Assembly: GCA_949286015.1 (NCBI GenBank)
Contig: CASEBB010000003.1
Location: 22,062 to 86,061, forward strand
Direction: 5' to 3'
Source of the DNA: an uncultured Succinivibrionaceae bacterium
GTDB taxonomy: Bacteria > Pseudomonadota > Gammaproteobacteria > Enterobacterales > Succinivibrionaceae
DNA length: 64,000 nucleotides
The first letter of the stretch is position 1; the number at the start of each line of letters is the position of its first letter. A program made the translations under genes and the position numbers. Below the pieces are notes generated by a model that was not told the DNA's origin, made no database searches, and worked only from the letters and a program-made list of their open reading frames with translations. Shown here piece after piece: positions 39,322-48,692 of this stretch.

Positions 39322-39790
39322 GGTAAGGCGCGCTAGCGCCGCGCTTACCCTGAGGTTTAGCAGGCTTTCCCACTGGCCACAGGCCAATGGCCACTCCAAG
39401 AGGCGCCATTACTGTCCCTGCGGCGTAAAGAGCCTGTGGCGTAGTCACATTGAGGTAATAGCGCCCTCACCTTAGAGTCAGCAACCTACTCCAAGAGGAA
39501 CCACTCCTAATGCTCCCTCTTGCAATAAAGAGCCTCTGGCGCTTCTCTGGCGGCGGCTCACAGGTAAGGGCGGCTGCCGCCGCTTACCCTGAGGCTTAGC
39601 AGGATTTTCCGCTGGCCACAGGCCGATGCCACTCCAAAGAGGTGCCATTACTGCCACCTGCGGCGTAAAGAGCCTGTGGCGTAGCCATCTTGAGGTAACA
39701 GCGTTTACTTCTGAGAATCAGCAGCCTACTCCCAAGAGGAACCACTCCTAATGCTCTCTCTTAAAGTAAGGCCCGCAGGCGTCGCGCCCC
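39322..39790 (+). repeat. direct tandem duplication, 241-bp period
   Basis: Two units begin at 39322 and 39563. Each starts with an inverted repeat GGTAAGG-CG...CG-CTTACC, then CTGAGG-TTAGCAGG, GGCCACAGGCC, GCGGCGTAAAGAGCC, TGTGGCGTAG, TTGAGGTAA and AAGAGGAACCACTCC. It fills most of the murD-ftsW gap (39220-39799). No coding frame is conserved. Confidence 0.8.
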
Positions 39791-39799
39791 TAACATAGC

Positions 39800-41665
39800 T
39801 TAGTGCTTTACACCCTTAGCTTTGGTCTTAGCAGAGCTCTTAGCACGGCTACCTTTCTTAGCAGCTGGAGTGGCTGGAGTGGCAGCAGTCTTAGCAGGCG
39901 CTGCAGCCTTCGCAGGCTCTTCAACCTTAGCAGGAGCCGCAGTCTTTGGAGCATCCTCAGCCTTGGATGCAGGTACCGCCTCAGCTTTGGCCGCAGGGGC
40001 TGCTTCAGCAGTCGCAGTCTCTGCTTTAGAAGCAGCTGTCATGTCCTTATCCGTTGCTACCACGTGCACGCCCGCAAACAGCGCATCAGGCTTGGTCTTC
40101 GCCTCGGCCTCAGCTTTAAGCTCCTGCGCCATCTCGCGCTCCTTGGCAGGCACGGGGTCACCCGCAGGCAGATCAAAGGAGTCAACAGCTACTGCCTCTT
40201 CTACCACCGGCGTTAAGCCCGAAGCCTCGACAGCATTGTCTAAAGACTCATTTACCTCATCCTCAGTCTTTACCTTGCCATCAAAGGTAAACGCAGGCGC
40301 CTTACGCACTGACACCTCCACAATGGAGGTCAGGTTGTTCACGAGATTTACAAAGACGCGGCCGCGCTCATCAAAGCCCTTGAACTGATCAAAGGACGAG
40401 CATGCTGGACTTAATAAAATGGCCTGCCCAGGCTTAGCCTCCGCAAAAGCCTTGCGAATAGCCTGACGCATATTCAGCACGCCCTCGCAGCGGTCTTTAT
40501 CTAACGCAATGATCTTTTCAGCATCACGGCCAAAACAGTAGGCCTTAACCACCTCATGACCAAAGAAGCGCTTTAATGGCGTAAAGTCCTGCCCCTTACC
40601 AATACCACCGGCAAGCAGGATGATACCGTCCTTATGACGGTCAGCTAAGCCGGTAATAGCAGCCTCAGCTGAAGCCACATTGGTAGCCTTGGAATCATTG
40701 TAGAAAGAGACACCATCTAAGATACGCACTAACTGGCAGCGGTGCTCAAGGCCATAGAAGGTCTTTAAGGCCTGCACCTGCACCTCACGTGGCACGCCCA
40801 TAGCGTCAGCTAAGGCCATCGCTGCTAAAGCATTGAGCTCATTGTGCTTGCCATAAATAAAGAGGTCGCGCACATCCAACACTCTCTGGCCCTTAACGCA
40901 CAGATAGGTGGTGGTGTCCGTCTCCTCACGGCTGTACTCGTTAGGATCGTTATCTAAGCCGAAGCTGGCAAAGATGTGGGCACGATTCTCTGGTTGATGT
41001 GGATAGGTATGAGGGTCATCGCGATTGACGATGATGTGATCGCAATGCTGGAAAATGCGGTGCTTAGCCTCGGTATAGGCCTCAATGCTGCCATCGTAGC
41101 GATCTAAGTGATCCTCAGAGACATTTAAGATCACACCAGCCGTTAAGTGCAGGCTCTTGGTGGTCTCCAGCTCAAAGCTCGACAGCTCTAACACGTAGGT
41201 CTCGACGCTATCGGAGAGGATATCAAAGACGGCGTTACCGAAATTAGCGCCAATAGCCGTGCGCACGCCAGCCTTTTCCAGCATGCAACCTACTAAGGCG
41301 GTCACGGTGGACTTACCATTAGAACCGGTGATACCCACGACAGGGACATTGACTTCGCTGGCAAAGAGCTCGATGTCACCGACGATTTCGACACCGGCGT
41401 CAGCAGCGGCCTTCAGCTCTGGCTTGTTAATTGAGAGGCCTGGGCTTACCACCAGCATGTCATAAGTCTTTAAGAGCTCGCCATCGAGGGGGCCTAAGTT
41501 AAAGTCGATACCGCCAGGCACTTCTTCGGCGTAAGGAGGATTGGTGCGGGTATCAAAGATGGAGAGCTTCTTTAAGTCTTGCTTGAGCAGGTAAGTTACT
41601 ACGGCGATATTCGAGATGCCCAAGCCGATGACGGCGATCTTTTTACCTTGCAGTCTATTGTTCAT
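39800..41665 (-). CDS. murD: UDP-MurNAc-L-Ala:D-Glu ligase MurD with long Ala/Lys tail
   Basis: MurD adds D-Glu to UDP-MurNAc-L-Ala. The core, residues 1 to about 445, is normal: N-terminal AVIGLGISNIAV, P-loop GITGSNGKST (111-120), NVSEDHLDRY, HRCQ and FYNDSKATN, ending SFDQFKGFDERG. A tail of about 175 residues follows (621 total, E. coli 438). It is acidic at first, then an Ala/Lys/Pro-rich stretch ending KSSAKTKAKGVKH, like a histone-H1 or linker tail. The tail is in frame with no stop. Its role is unknown. Confidence 0.96.
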   Translation of the reverse strand: MNNRLQGKKIAVIGLGISNIAVVTYLLKQDLKKLSIFDTRTNPPYAEEVPGGIDFNLGPLDGELLKTYDMLVVSPGLSINKPELKAAADAGVEIVGDIELFASEVNVPVVGITGSNGKSTVTALVGCMLEKAGVRTAIGANFGNAVFDILSDSVETYVLELSSFELETTKSLHLTAGVILNVSEDHLDRYDGSIEAYTEAKHRIFQHCDHIIVNRDDPHTYPHQPENRAHIFASFGLDNDPNEYSREETDTTTYLCVKGQRVLDVRDLFIYGKHNELNALAAMALADAMGVPREVQVQALKTFYGLEHRCQLVRILDGVSFYNDSKATNVASAEAAITGLADRHKDGIILLAGGIGKGQDFTPLKRFFGHEVVKAYCFGRDAEKIIALDKDRCEGVLNMRQAIRKAFAEAKPGQAILLSPACSSFDQFKGFDERGRVFVNLVNNLTSIVEVSVRKAPAFTFDGKVKTEDEVNESLDNAVEASGLTPVVEEAVAVDSFDLPAGDPVPAKEREMAQELKAEAEAKTKPDALFAGVHVVATDKDMTAASKAETATAEAAPAAKAEAVPASKAEDAPKTAAPAKVEEPAKAAAPAKTAATPATPAAKKGSRAKSSAKTKAKGVKH

Positions 41666-41978
41666 AATAGTGTTGTTTTAACCTTGCGCGCCAGCGCCAA
41701 AACACGATAGAGGCAGCAAAGTACGTGCTGCAACTTGCTGCGCTCCCGAGGGCTGGCCACGCATATCTTACCTGCACTACGAAGAGTCAGTGGTGCGGAG
41801 TGGCGGAGTGGTCGGAGTGGGCAAAGAGGGTGGAGAGGTCTTTTGGCAGAGTGGAAAAAGGAGAGGCGTGAGCGCTAAGTTTACCGCAGACGTAAGGCAC
41901 TCTTGGCTGTTTTTCCTTGTGGATAACAGCGCCCCTTGTCTAAGACGCCATGCAGCTAACGCTGTCACGCTCTGCTGA
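41666..41978. other. mraY-murD gap
   Basis: No gene seen. A GTGGCGGAGTGGTCGGAGTGG run at 41800-41820 gives short direct repeats. Confidence 0.4.
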
Positions 41979-43061
41979 CTACCTTAACTTTAAGGTCACT
42001 AAGCCCAAAAGCACTAAGACAATGGTGATAATCCAGAAACGCACAATCACGCGTGGCTCTGGCCAGCCGCCCTTTTCAAAGTGGTGGTGTAATGGCGCCA
42101 TGCGGAAGATACGCACGCCACGTAAGCGGTACGAGCCCACCTGTAAGATCACGCTCAGCGTCTCCATGACAAAGATGCCGCCCATGATAAAGAGGAGCAG
42201 CTCCTCACGAATCAGCACCGCAATGATGCCTAAGGTCGCACCTAAGGCCAGCGAGCCCACATCACCCATAAAGATCTCAGCAGGATAGGTGTTAAACCAT
42301 AAAAAGCCTAAGCCCGCACCAATGATAGCCACGCAGGCAATCACCAGCTCCGCTGCCAGTGGTACGTGAGGGATATAGAGGTAGTTAGCAAAGTAGTAAT
42401 TCGAGGTAGCCCACGCAATGATGCCTAAGCCCGCTGCCACCGAGATGGTGATGAGAATGGCTAAACCGTCTAAGCCGTCGGTGAGATTTACGGCGTTAGA
42501 GGAGCCGGTGATCACAAAGTAAGTCAGAGGAATAATGAGGAAGCCAATATCAGGCATGAACTCCTTGAAAAACGGCACCACTAAGGTCGTTTCGGCAGGA
42601 GACTGGGCAAAGCCGTAAATGCAGCAGCCTAAGCCTAGAGCCAGTGCTGATTGCCAGAAGTACTTGTATTTGGCTCTTAAGCCGTGTGGGTCTTTGCGCA
42701 CGATCTTGAGGTAGTCATCGGCAAAGCCAATGAGGCCGTAGCCGATCACGGTGGCGATGGTGTACCACACGTAAATGTTATCGAGGCGGCACCACAAGAG
42801 CATCGTGAGCACGATGGTGGAGTTAATTAAGATGCCACCCATGGTTGGGGTGCCTTGCTTTTTTAAGTGGCTCTCTGGGCCGTCTTTGCGCACTACCTGA
42901 CCAAAGTGCAGTATTTGCAGCTTTTCAATGGTCTTAGGCCCGAACCATAAGGAGAGGACAAGCGCGGTGAGCATGGCGCAGACGGCGCGAAAGGTTAGGT
43001 ACTCAAAGACCCGAAAGCTTGGCTCAAACTGGGAGAGCCAATCAGCAAGCAGGATAAACAT
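41979..43061 (-). CDS. mraY: phospho-MurNAc-pentapeptide translocase MraY
   Basis: MraY transfers phospho-MurNAc-pentapeptide to undecaprenyl phosphate to form lipid I in the inner membrane. The 360 residues equal E. coli. Ten membrane helices are plausible. Motifs include [36 protein letters not shown] and, near the end, [14 protein letters not shown]. It is the usual length with no extension. Confidence 0.97.
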   Translation of the reverse strand: MFILLADWLSQFEPSFRVFEYLTFRAVCAMLTALVLSLWFGPKTIEKLQILHFGQVVRKDGPESHLKKQGTPTMGGILINSTIVLTMLLWCRLDNIYVWYTIATVIGYGLIGFADDYLKIVRKDPHGLRAKYKYFWQSALALGLGCCIYGFAQSPAETTLVVPFFKEFMPDIGFLIIPLTYFVITGSSNAVNLTDGLDGLAILITISVAAGLGIIAWATSNYYFANYLYIPHVPLAAELVIACVAIIGAGLGFLWFNTYPAEIFMGDVGSLALGATLGIIAVLIREELLLFIMGGIFVMETLSVILQVGSYRLRGVRIFRMAPLHHHFEKGGWPEPRVIVRFWIITIVLVLLGLVTLKLR

Positions 43062-43612
43062 GGTTAAATCTCCTCAGACAGCTTACTAAAGTGCCTCCTC
43101 ACTTTAGGGTCTGCGACCGCAGCTCTCGCCCTCCTGCTTTTTTCCTGTGCCAAACTCTCTGCCCTAAAAAGATGCAGCAAAAGAGCGCGTGCTGAGGGGT
43201 AAAAGCACGAAAGAGTGCCAAGCTATCTTGTTAGCAATGGTTCTTGTCTGTGGTAGTGCGCCGTTTGTGGATAAACACGCAACAGAGCTGGCGCCATTCT
43301 ATGTGATTTTGTCGCTGTGCTCACAAAATTGCCCTGTAATTTTTTAGGGGAGAACGTCACAGCTTTTTTCCGTTTCACGTGACATTCAAGTACAGTGCCT
43401 TAGAGGCTGATTGAGACTGCTGCTCATGGTGCGGCGCTGGCGCTTAGCACTGCGAGATAAGCGCCTTTGGCGGCCTTCCCTGAGTGACCACATTGCGCAG
43501 CACCCTGAGGGGCAAAGCAGCAGCACTACTACCCACCTCGAGATAGGCGCCTCTGGCGCTCTTAGAGAGCTCACCTTGCGGAGCACCCCTGAGGAGTACC
43601 GCTGCCGAGCTC
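43062..43612. other. murF-mraY gap with repeat-core motifs
   Basis: Contains GAGATAAGCGCC near 43451 and CCTCGAGATAGGCGCC at 43538-43555, each followed by a (T)GGCG hairpin partner. These are the same core elements seen in the tandem arrays. No gene seen. Confidence 0.5.
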
Positions 43613-45160
43613 TTACTTGCTTGCAGCCTCGCTTGCTAAGCGCTTCTTTCCCAGTTCTTGGAGCGCACTGACCACCTTTTCCATGTGCATCGCATGCGAG
43701 CCCTTAACTAAGCAGCACACCTCCTTACCCGCATCCAAGCACTCACTCACATGAGCCTCTAAAACCGCCAGTAAGTCCTCATGCTTTAAGAAATGACAGG
43801 CCTTATGCCCCATCGCCTCCACACAATACTGCGACAGCGGCCCAATGCATACCAGCCAGTCAATCTTCCCTGCCGCATAAGCACCAACCTGCTCATGCAG
43901 CTCAATCTCGGCATCGCCCAGCTCGCCCATGTCACCTAACACTAAGATGCGCACGCCCTGTTGCTTGCTGAGGGTATCAACGGCCGCTAACACCGCATTA
44001 AAGCTGGCATTGTAGGCATCATCAATCACCGTCAGCTGCCCATAGTGCTCTGGCGTCAGACGCCCTGAGATAAGCTGCGAGCTATTTAAGCCCCGCTGCA
44101 CCGCCTCAGCATTAGCGCCCATTACTAAGCTTAATAAGGCTGCACCCGCCGCATTTAAGGCGTTATGCCGTCCCAGCATCTGTAAGCAAAAGTCACCATC
44201 TAAAGGAAAGCGCTCATCATGGCAGTGCAGGTGAAACGACAGCATCTCCCCCTGCTCCACAATGTGGCTCACCTGCATGGTCGCCTGCTCACTCTCACCA
44301 AAGCTTAAAAGCTTGCCATGCTGCACCGCCTCAGCATAATCCTCTTGCCAGCGTGGCCACCATGGGCTATCGGCTGGCACAATGCCAAAGCCCACCTCAC
44401 GCTTCAGCGCCGCCGTTGGTGATTGCTCACTCTTATCTACAGGGTGCAGCGTAAAGAGGTGGTCTAAGATCTCGCTTTTGCCCTTATAAACGCCTTCACG
44501 CGAGCCAAAGCCTAAGATATGGGCCTCACCGACATTGGTGATCAGCGCATAATCAGCAGCCACAAACTCTGCCGTGCGCACAATGTCCTGTAAATGGCTG
44601 GCCCCCTGCTCAATAATGGCAAAAGGCTGCTTCTCATCAAGGCGCAACAGCGTCAGCGGCACACCCACATCATTGTTGAAATTGCCTGCCGTGTAGAGCG
44701 TACTACCGCAGTGACTTAAGATAGCAGCGGTCATCTCCTTGGCCGAGGTCTTACCACAAGAGCCAGTAATGGCACCAATCAGCGCAGGGCTCTGGTTGCG
44801 TACCAGCTCACCGCAGCGGCCGAGTAAGCGCAAGGTATCCGTACATTTAAGTAAGTACGCCTGCTCACGCCACTTGTGGTAGCGCTCCTGCTCCTCAGGG
44901 CTCAGTAGCGCGAGAATCTCTTCCTCGCTTAAATGCGTGGCACAGGCCACCGCACCTCGGGAGAGGGCGTCGGCAATAAACTTGTGCGCATCAAAGCGCT
45001 CGCCCTTTAAAGGAATAAAGAGGCAGTTTTCCCCAATTTCCTGTGAGGAAGTGGAGACGTGCGTAATCGTAACTTGCTCTACAGGGAGCTTGACCGCGTT
45101 GCCCGCAAGCACTTCACATGGGGCAAAAGCAGCTAATTGTGCCAGAGTAAATGCAATCAT
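43613..45160 (-). CDS. murF: UDP-MurNAc-tripeptide:D-Ala-D-Ala ligase MurF
   Basis: MurF adds D-Ala-D-Ala to complete the pentapeptide precursor. It has 515 residues (E. coli 452). N-terminal CLFIPLKGERFDAHKF, P-loop TGSCGKTSAKEM, GASHLQDI, LGRHNALNAAGAAL and DDAYNASFNA are conserved. The extra length includes an insertion of about 40 residues after KGKSEILDHLF. In dcw order it follows murE, but a terminator-like hairpin lies between them. Confidence 0.96.
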   Translation of the reverse strand: MIAFTLAQLAAFAPCEVLAGNAVKLPVEQVTITHVSTSSQEIGENCLFIPLKGERFDAHKFIADALSRGAVACATHLSEEEILALLSPEEQERYHKWREQAYLLKCTDTLRLLGRCGELVRNQSPALIGAITGSCGKTSAKEMTAAILSHCGSTLYTAGNFNNDVGVPLTLLRLDEKQPFAIIEQGASHLQDIVRTAEFVAADYALITNVGEAHILGFGSREGVYKGKSEILDHLFTLHPVDKSEQSPTAALKREVGFGIVPADSPWWPRWQEDYAEAVQHGKLLSFGESEQATMQVSHIVEQGEMLSFHLHCHDERFPLDGDFCLQMLGRHNALNAAGAALLSLVMGANAEAVQRGLNSSQLISGRLTPEHYGQLTVIDDAYNASFNAVLAAVDTLSKQQGVRILVLGDMGELGDAEIELHEQVGAYAAGKIDWLVCIGPLSQYCVEAMGHKACHFLKHEDLLAVLEAHVSECLDAGKEVCCLVKGSHAMHMEKVVSALQELGKKRLASEAASK

Positions 45161-45228
45161 GACTGACTAAGGTCGCACCACTAAACGGGTCAGAGCATCT
45201 GACTTGTGGTTGTGGTGTCCGCTGGGGG

Positions 45229-45273
45229 TAAATAAGAACAAAGCCCCACCCTACATGTTGTAGAGTGAGGCCC
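45229..45273 (-). terminator. terminator-like hairpin between murE and murF
   Basis: On the minus strand, GGGCCTCACTCTACA pairs (with G-U pairs) with TGTAGGGTGGGGC and runs into TTTGTTCTTATTT. It implies that murF has its own promoter or relies on readthrough. Confidence 0.65.
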
Positions 45274-45467
45274 ATGGATAAGCTGTAAGGTGAGGAAGCA
45301 GTAAGCTAATAAGTGACAGCTACAAGGCTGCGTAAGGGGAACCGCTCCTCCCTCGAGATGGGTGGGTGGTGCTGGCGAGCCTGAGCCTATCTAATTGATG
45401 GGCACACCTGCTTGCTTAGATGCCGTCATCTCTTAAGTAAGTCATTCCTGACCTCAAGCGGTACTGC

Positions 45468-48011
45468 CTACTCTTCCTTACGCTTGCGGGTGCTGGTCTT
45501 GCGTGGCTTGCTCTCACCCGCTTCTGCATCAGCAGCAGTAGGCTCTTTACGCTTGCGCGTGCGCGTCGTCTTGGCCTTGCCCGCCGCACTCTTGGCGCTG
45601 GTGGTGGTGTTTGCGGCCGCCAGCGCGTCAGCATCAGCTGCCGCCGCCGTGGCTGCCTCTTCAGCTGCAGCCGCCGTCTCCTGATCCTCAGGGGTCTCAG
45701 GAGTGTGGACAGGGGCCACACTCTTCTCCTCAGGGCGGGTTACGTCTTTAGGAGCAGGCAGGCCTAAGAGCTCGCAGCACACCTCACGATCGGAAAAGTG
45801 CGTGGTGCAGTGGGCAAAGATCTGGTAATCCTCATGGCCCTTACCCGCAATCACCACACAATCATTCTTCTTCGCATGCTCAAAAGCAAAGCGAATGGCT
45901 TGATAGCGGTCAGCAATCACGACCACATTGCGCTGATTTTGTGTCAGCTGTGGCAGGCCCAGCGGTAAACCCACTAAGGCTGGGTGGTTACGGTAGTAAG
46001 CACCATGTGGCGCGGTGTTCACGAGGAACTGATCCTGCTCCTGACGTGCCGCCTCAAAGTCCTCACTCAGCTTAAAGTCCTGCGTTAAGAGCACTGGCAC
46101 GCCCATGCCTGGGTCGACACTGATCTCCATCTCCACCAGAGCTTCGATGTCAGACTGCTCAAGGCGGGCCTTGATATTGGTCTTTTGCTGCAGCTGCTGC
46201 TGTAAAGAAGACACCTCCAGCGCCGCTTTTTCATTGCCCTTAGCAGCTAGCTCTTGCTGCTTTTGCAGGCGCTCTTGCAGCTTCAGCAAGGCCTTATCAT
46301 TGGCCGCCTGCAGCTTGGTTAAGTGTTTGACGGCCCGTGTCCGCTGCGCAAAGCGCTCTTTGAGCTCGTCCTCAGTCAAGCACTTAGCCATCTCGACAAT
46401 GGACTTGTTCTTGGTGTCGGCGTTACGTTCTGCCTCTTCACGCGCCTCAATAGCAGGCTGCACTGGTGGCGTATCCACCGCTAGCATCATGTCATCAAGG
46501 ATCTTATTTAAAGGCTCAGAGCGTGGGTTGTCGGCAGTAAAGACCGCGTAGTCAGAGAAGACAGAAGCCTTTAACGCCATCATCTGGCGCTTGCCAGGAT
46601 CGCGATCACCACCACAGCCTAAGACCGTAAAGATACGGCCACCGTTTAAGGTGTGGCTTTGCGCTGCACGCAGGGCTTGCTCGACGCCATCTGGGGTATG
46701 GGCGTAGTCAACGATTAAGCGTGGGAAGCCGTCCTTAGTAAAGGTTTCCATGCGGCCGATGACTGGCTTTAACTGTGGAGACAAGCGCATTAAGTGCTTG
46801 TAGTCATAGCCCATGGAGATCATCACACCCAAGGCCACAGCAAAGTTTTCGGCATTGAAGTAACCTAAGAGGTTGACCTCAGTGCGCATGGTGTGGTTTT
46901 CACTGGTCTCTAAGAACAGCTCTAAGCCGTTGCTCTGGTACTTAATGCGCTTGAGGTTAAGCGCACTGGTAAGGTTGTTTTTTGGCGTATCCTCACGCTC
47001 TAAGAACACCTCAAAGCAATTTGGCAGGCTATCGGACATGCGCCGTCCGGAATCGTGATTGAGATTAATAGCAATGCGCGCTTGTGGTACCAGTCGCAGG
47101 AAGTTGAGCTTCGCGGAGAAGTAATCTTCCATGGACTTGTGGTAGTCGAGGTGATCGCGGGTGAGGTTGGTAAAGGCACCGGCGTAAAAGGAAACACCCT
47201 CGACGCGGCCCTCACAAAAGCCAATGGAGGAGACTTCCATGACGGCGTAGTCTGCACCGAGCTTACGATAATGATCGAGCTCTTGTTGCAGCGTCACGGC
47301 GTCTAAGGTGGTGTTGTTGGCGTGCTGCAGCTCATTGATAAAGCCATAGCCGACGGTGCCAAAGAACACGGTCTTATGGCCGCAGGCGTCAAGCATTTGC
47401 GCGATCAGACTGGCAATAGTACTCTTGCCGTTGGTGCCGGTGATACCAATGACGCGCATGTGCTGCGATGGATTGCCGTAGATGAAGCTTGCCAAAGCTC
47501 CTAAGCTCTTATGCGCTGGCAGCACGAGGCGCATCATCTTAACAGCGGCAATGGCCTTTGCCTCTGGAGAGTTGCTGGTGGCCTGATAGTCGCGTAAGGA
47601 TGCGGCCTCGTCTGAGATGTAATCGAGAATGACGTTACGGCCAGCGCGGACACGTTGCTCGTACTCTCTTTTACGGGTTTGCTCGTCGACGTTTGGCTCT
47701 TCGGCGATACCGGCGTACTTTAAGGAGAGATCAGGGTCAAGGAGGCCCTTATTGGAGGCTTCGCGGAAAACTTCTGGGGCGTCGATCAGGATGGCTACTG
47801 CGCCTTTAGCTTTGATTTCGTCGAGGTGGGCGAAAGGGTCGTAGTGTGAGCCTTTTTTGGCGTAGAAGATGGAGCCTTTTGTGACCTTACGGCTATCGCA
47901 GACGATGTTGGTGACTTTGATCCGCGAGATGAGGGCGCAGACATTGTCACTAAAGGCAGGTGTGATTTGCAGGTAGTCACACACACTGGCCAAAGTGCCA
48001 TCAAAAATCAT
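45468..48011 (-). CDS. murE: UDP-MurNAc-L-Ala-D-Glu:meso-DAP ligase MurE with insertion and tail
   Basis: MurE adds meso-diaminopimelate to the stem peptide. It has 847 residues (E. coli 495). The P-loop GITGTNGKST (about 189-198), TRDHLDYH, the DAP-selective DNPR (494-497) and GKGHEDYQ (723-730) are intact. Between DNPR and GKGHEDYQ lies an insertion of about 185 residues with a probable coiled coil (about 540-617, LQERLQKQQELAAK). A smaller insertion of about 55 residues precedes the P-loop. The last 95 residues are Ala-rich, then Lys/Arg-rich. ATG 48011 has GGAG 8 nt upstream; an upstream in-frame start is weaker. Confidence 0.95.
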   Translation of the reverse strand: MIFDGTLASVCDYLQITPAFSDNVCALISRIKVTNIVCDSRKVTKGSIFYAKKGSHYDPFAHLDEIKAKGAVAILIDAPEVFREASNKGLLDPDLSLKYAGIAEEPNVDEQTRKREYEQRVRAGRNVILDYISDEAASLRDYQATSNSPEAKAIAAVKMMRLVLPAHKSLGALASFIYGNPSQHMRVIGITGTNGKSTIASLIAQMLDACGHKTVFFGTVGYGFINELQHANNTTLDAVTLQQELDHYRKLGADYAVMEVSSIGFCEGRVEGVSFYAGAFTNLTRDHLDYHKSMEDYFSAKLNFLRLVPQARIAINLNHDSGRRMSDSLPNCFEVFLEREDTPKNNLTSALNLKRIKYQSNGLELFLETSENHTMRTEVNLLGYFNAENFAVALGVMISMGYDYKHLMRLSPQLKPVIGRMETFTKDGFPRLIVDYAHTPDGVEQALRAAQSHTLNGGRIFTVLGCGGDRDPGKRQMMALKASVFSDYAVFTADNPRSEPLNKILDDMMLAVDTPPVQPAIEAREEAERNADTKNKSIVEMAKCLTEDELKERFAQRTRAVKHLTKLQAANDKALLKLQERLQKQQELAAKGNEKAALEVSSLQQQLQQKTNIKARLEQSDIEALVEMEISVDPGMGVPVLLTQDFKLSEDFEAARQEQDQFLVNTAPHGAYYRNHPALVGLPLGLPQLTQNQRNVVVIADRYQAIRFAFEHAKKNDCVVIAGKGHEDYQIFAHCTTHFSDREVCCELLGLPAPKDVTRPEEKSVAPVHTPETPEDQETAAAAEEAATAAAADADALAAANTTTSAKSAAGKAKTTRTRKRKEPTAADAEAGESKPRKTSTRKRKEE

Positions 48012-48229
48012 AGAAATCTCCAAAAGGCGCAAGCGCGGTCGGGCCCAGAGGTGAAAAGAGGTGCTGCGTTTTTGCATCACGGCGGGAGGTTATGGGCAGC
48101 GCTCTATTGTAACCGCATAGACAGCGGTAATCATCATAGCCTGTTAGGGAGAAAAAAGCGCAATGAGGTGGGCAAAGAGCTTATCTTTGCTGCTGGAGAT
48201 ATGGTCACGCCCTAAATGATGCGGCAGAG

Positions 48230-48680
48230 CTCCTATGATCGCCATTACTCCGAAGATGTAGGACTCGGCACCATACTCACCTCGAGATAGGCGCGATAGT
48301 GCCCGTTAGCGCCCTTACCCCAAATTAGCAGGCATCAGCACACCTACTCACCTCGAGATAGGCGTGGTAGCGCCTGCGATCGCCCTTACTCCAAAGAGGC
48401 AGGCATCTGCGTACCTGATCACCTAGAGATAGGCGCACTAGCGCCCTCTATCGCACTTACTCCGAAGTGGCAGGCATCGGCACACCTACTCATCTCGGAG
48501 ATAAGCGCGGCAGCGCCATCCATCGTACTTACTCTGAAGTGGCAGGCGGTTGCGCACCTACTAACCTCAAGATAGGCGAGGAAGCGACCTCAAGCGCACT
48601 TCCCCCGAAGTGACAGACGGCAGCAAACCGACTCACCTCAAGATAGGCACGGTAGCGCCCTCTGTGTCACTTACCGCCCC
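48230..48680 (-). repeat. tandem array, six units of 71-72 bp
   Basis: CTCGAGATAGGCG-like cores start at 48281, 48352, 48423, 48494, 48566 and 48637. Each is followed by TAGCGCC, a CCTTACTCC-like block, GGCAGGCATC and ACCTACTCA. Units diverge by several bases, so it is an old array. It occupies most of the gap between the 5' end of murE and the 3' end of ftsI. Confidence 0.88.
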
Positions 48681-48692
48681 CGACACCACCGC

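Noticed and set aside
39822..40388. Plus-strand protein opposite the murD tail
   Set aside because: Antisense shadow of the Ala/Lys-rich MurD extension with no ribosome site.
48230..48680. CRISPR array
   Set aside because: The 71-bp units are similar along their whole length, with no constant repeat separated by unique spacers, and no cas gene is near.
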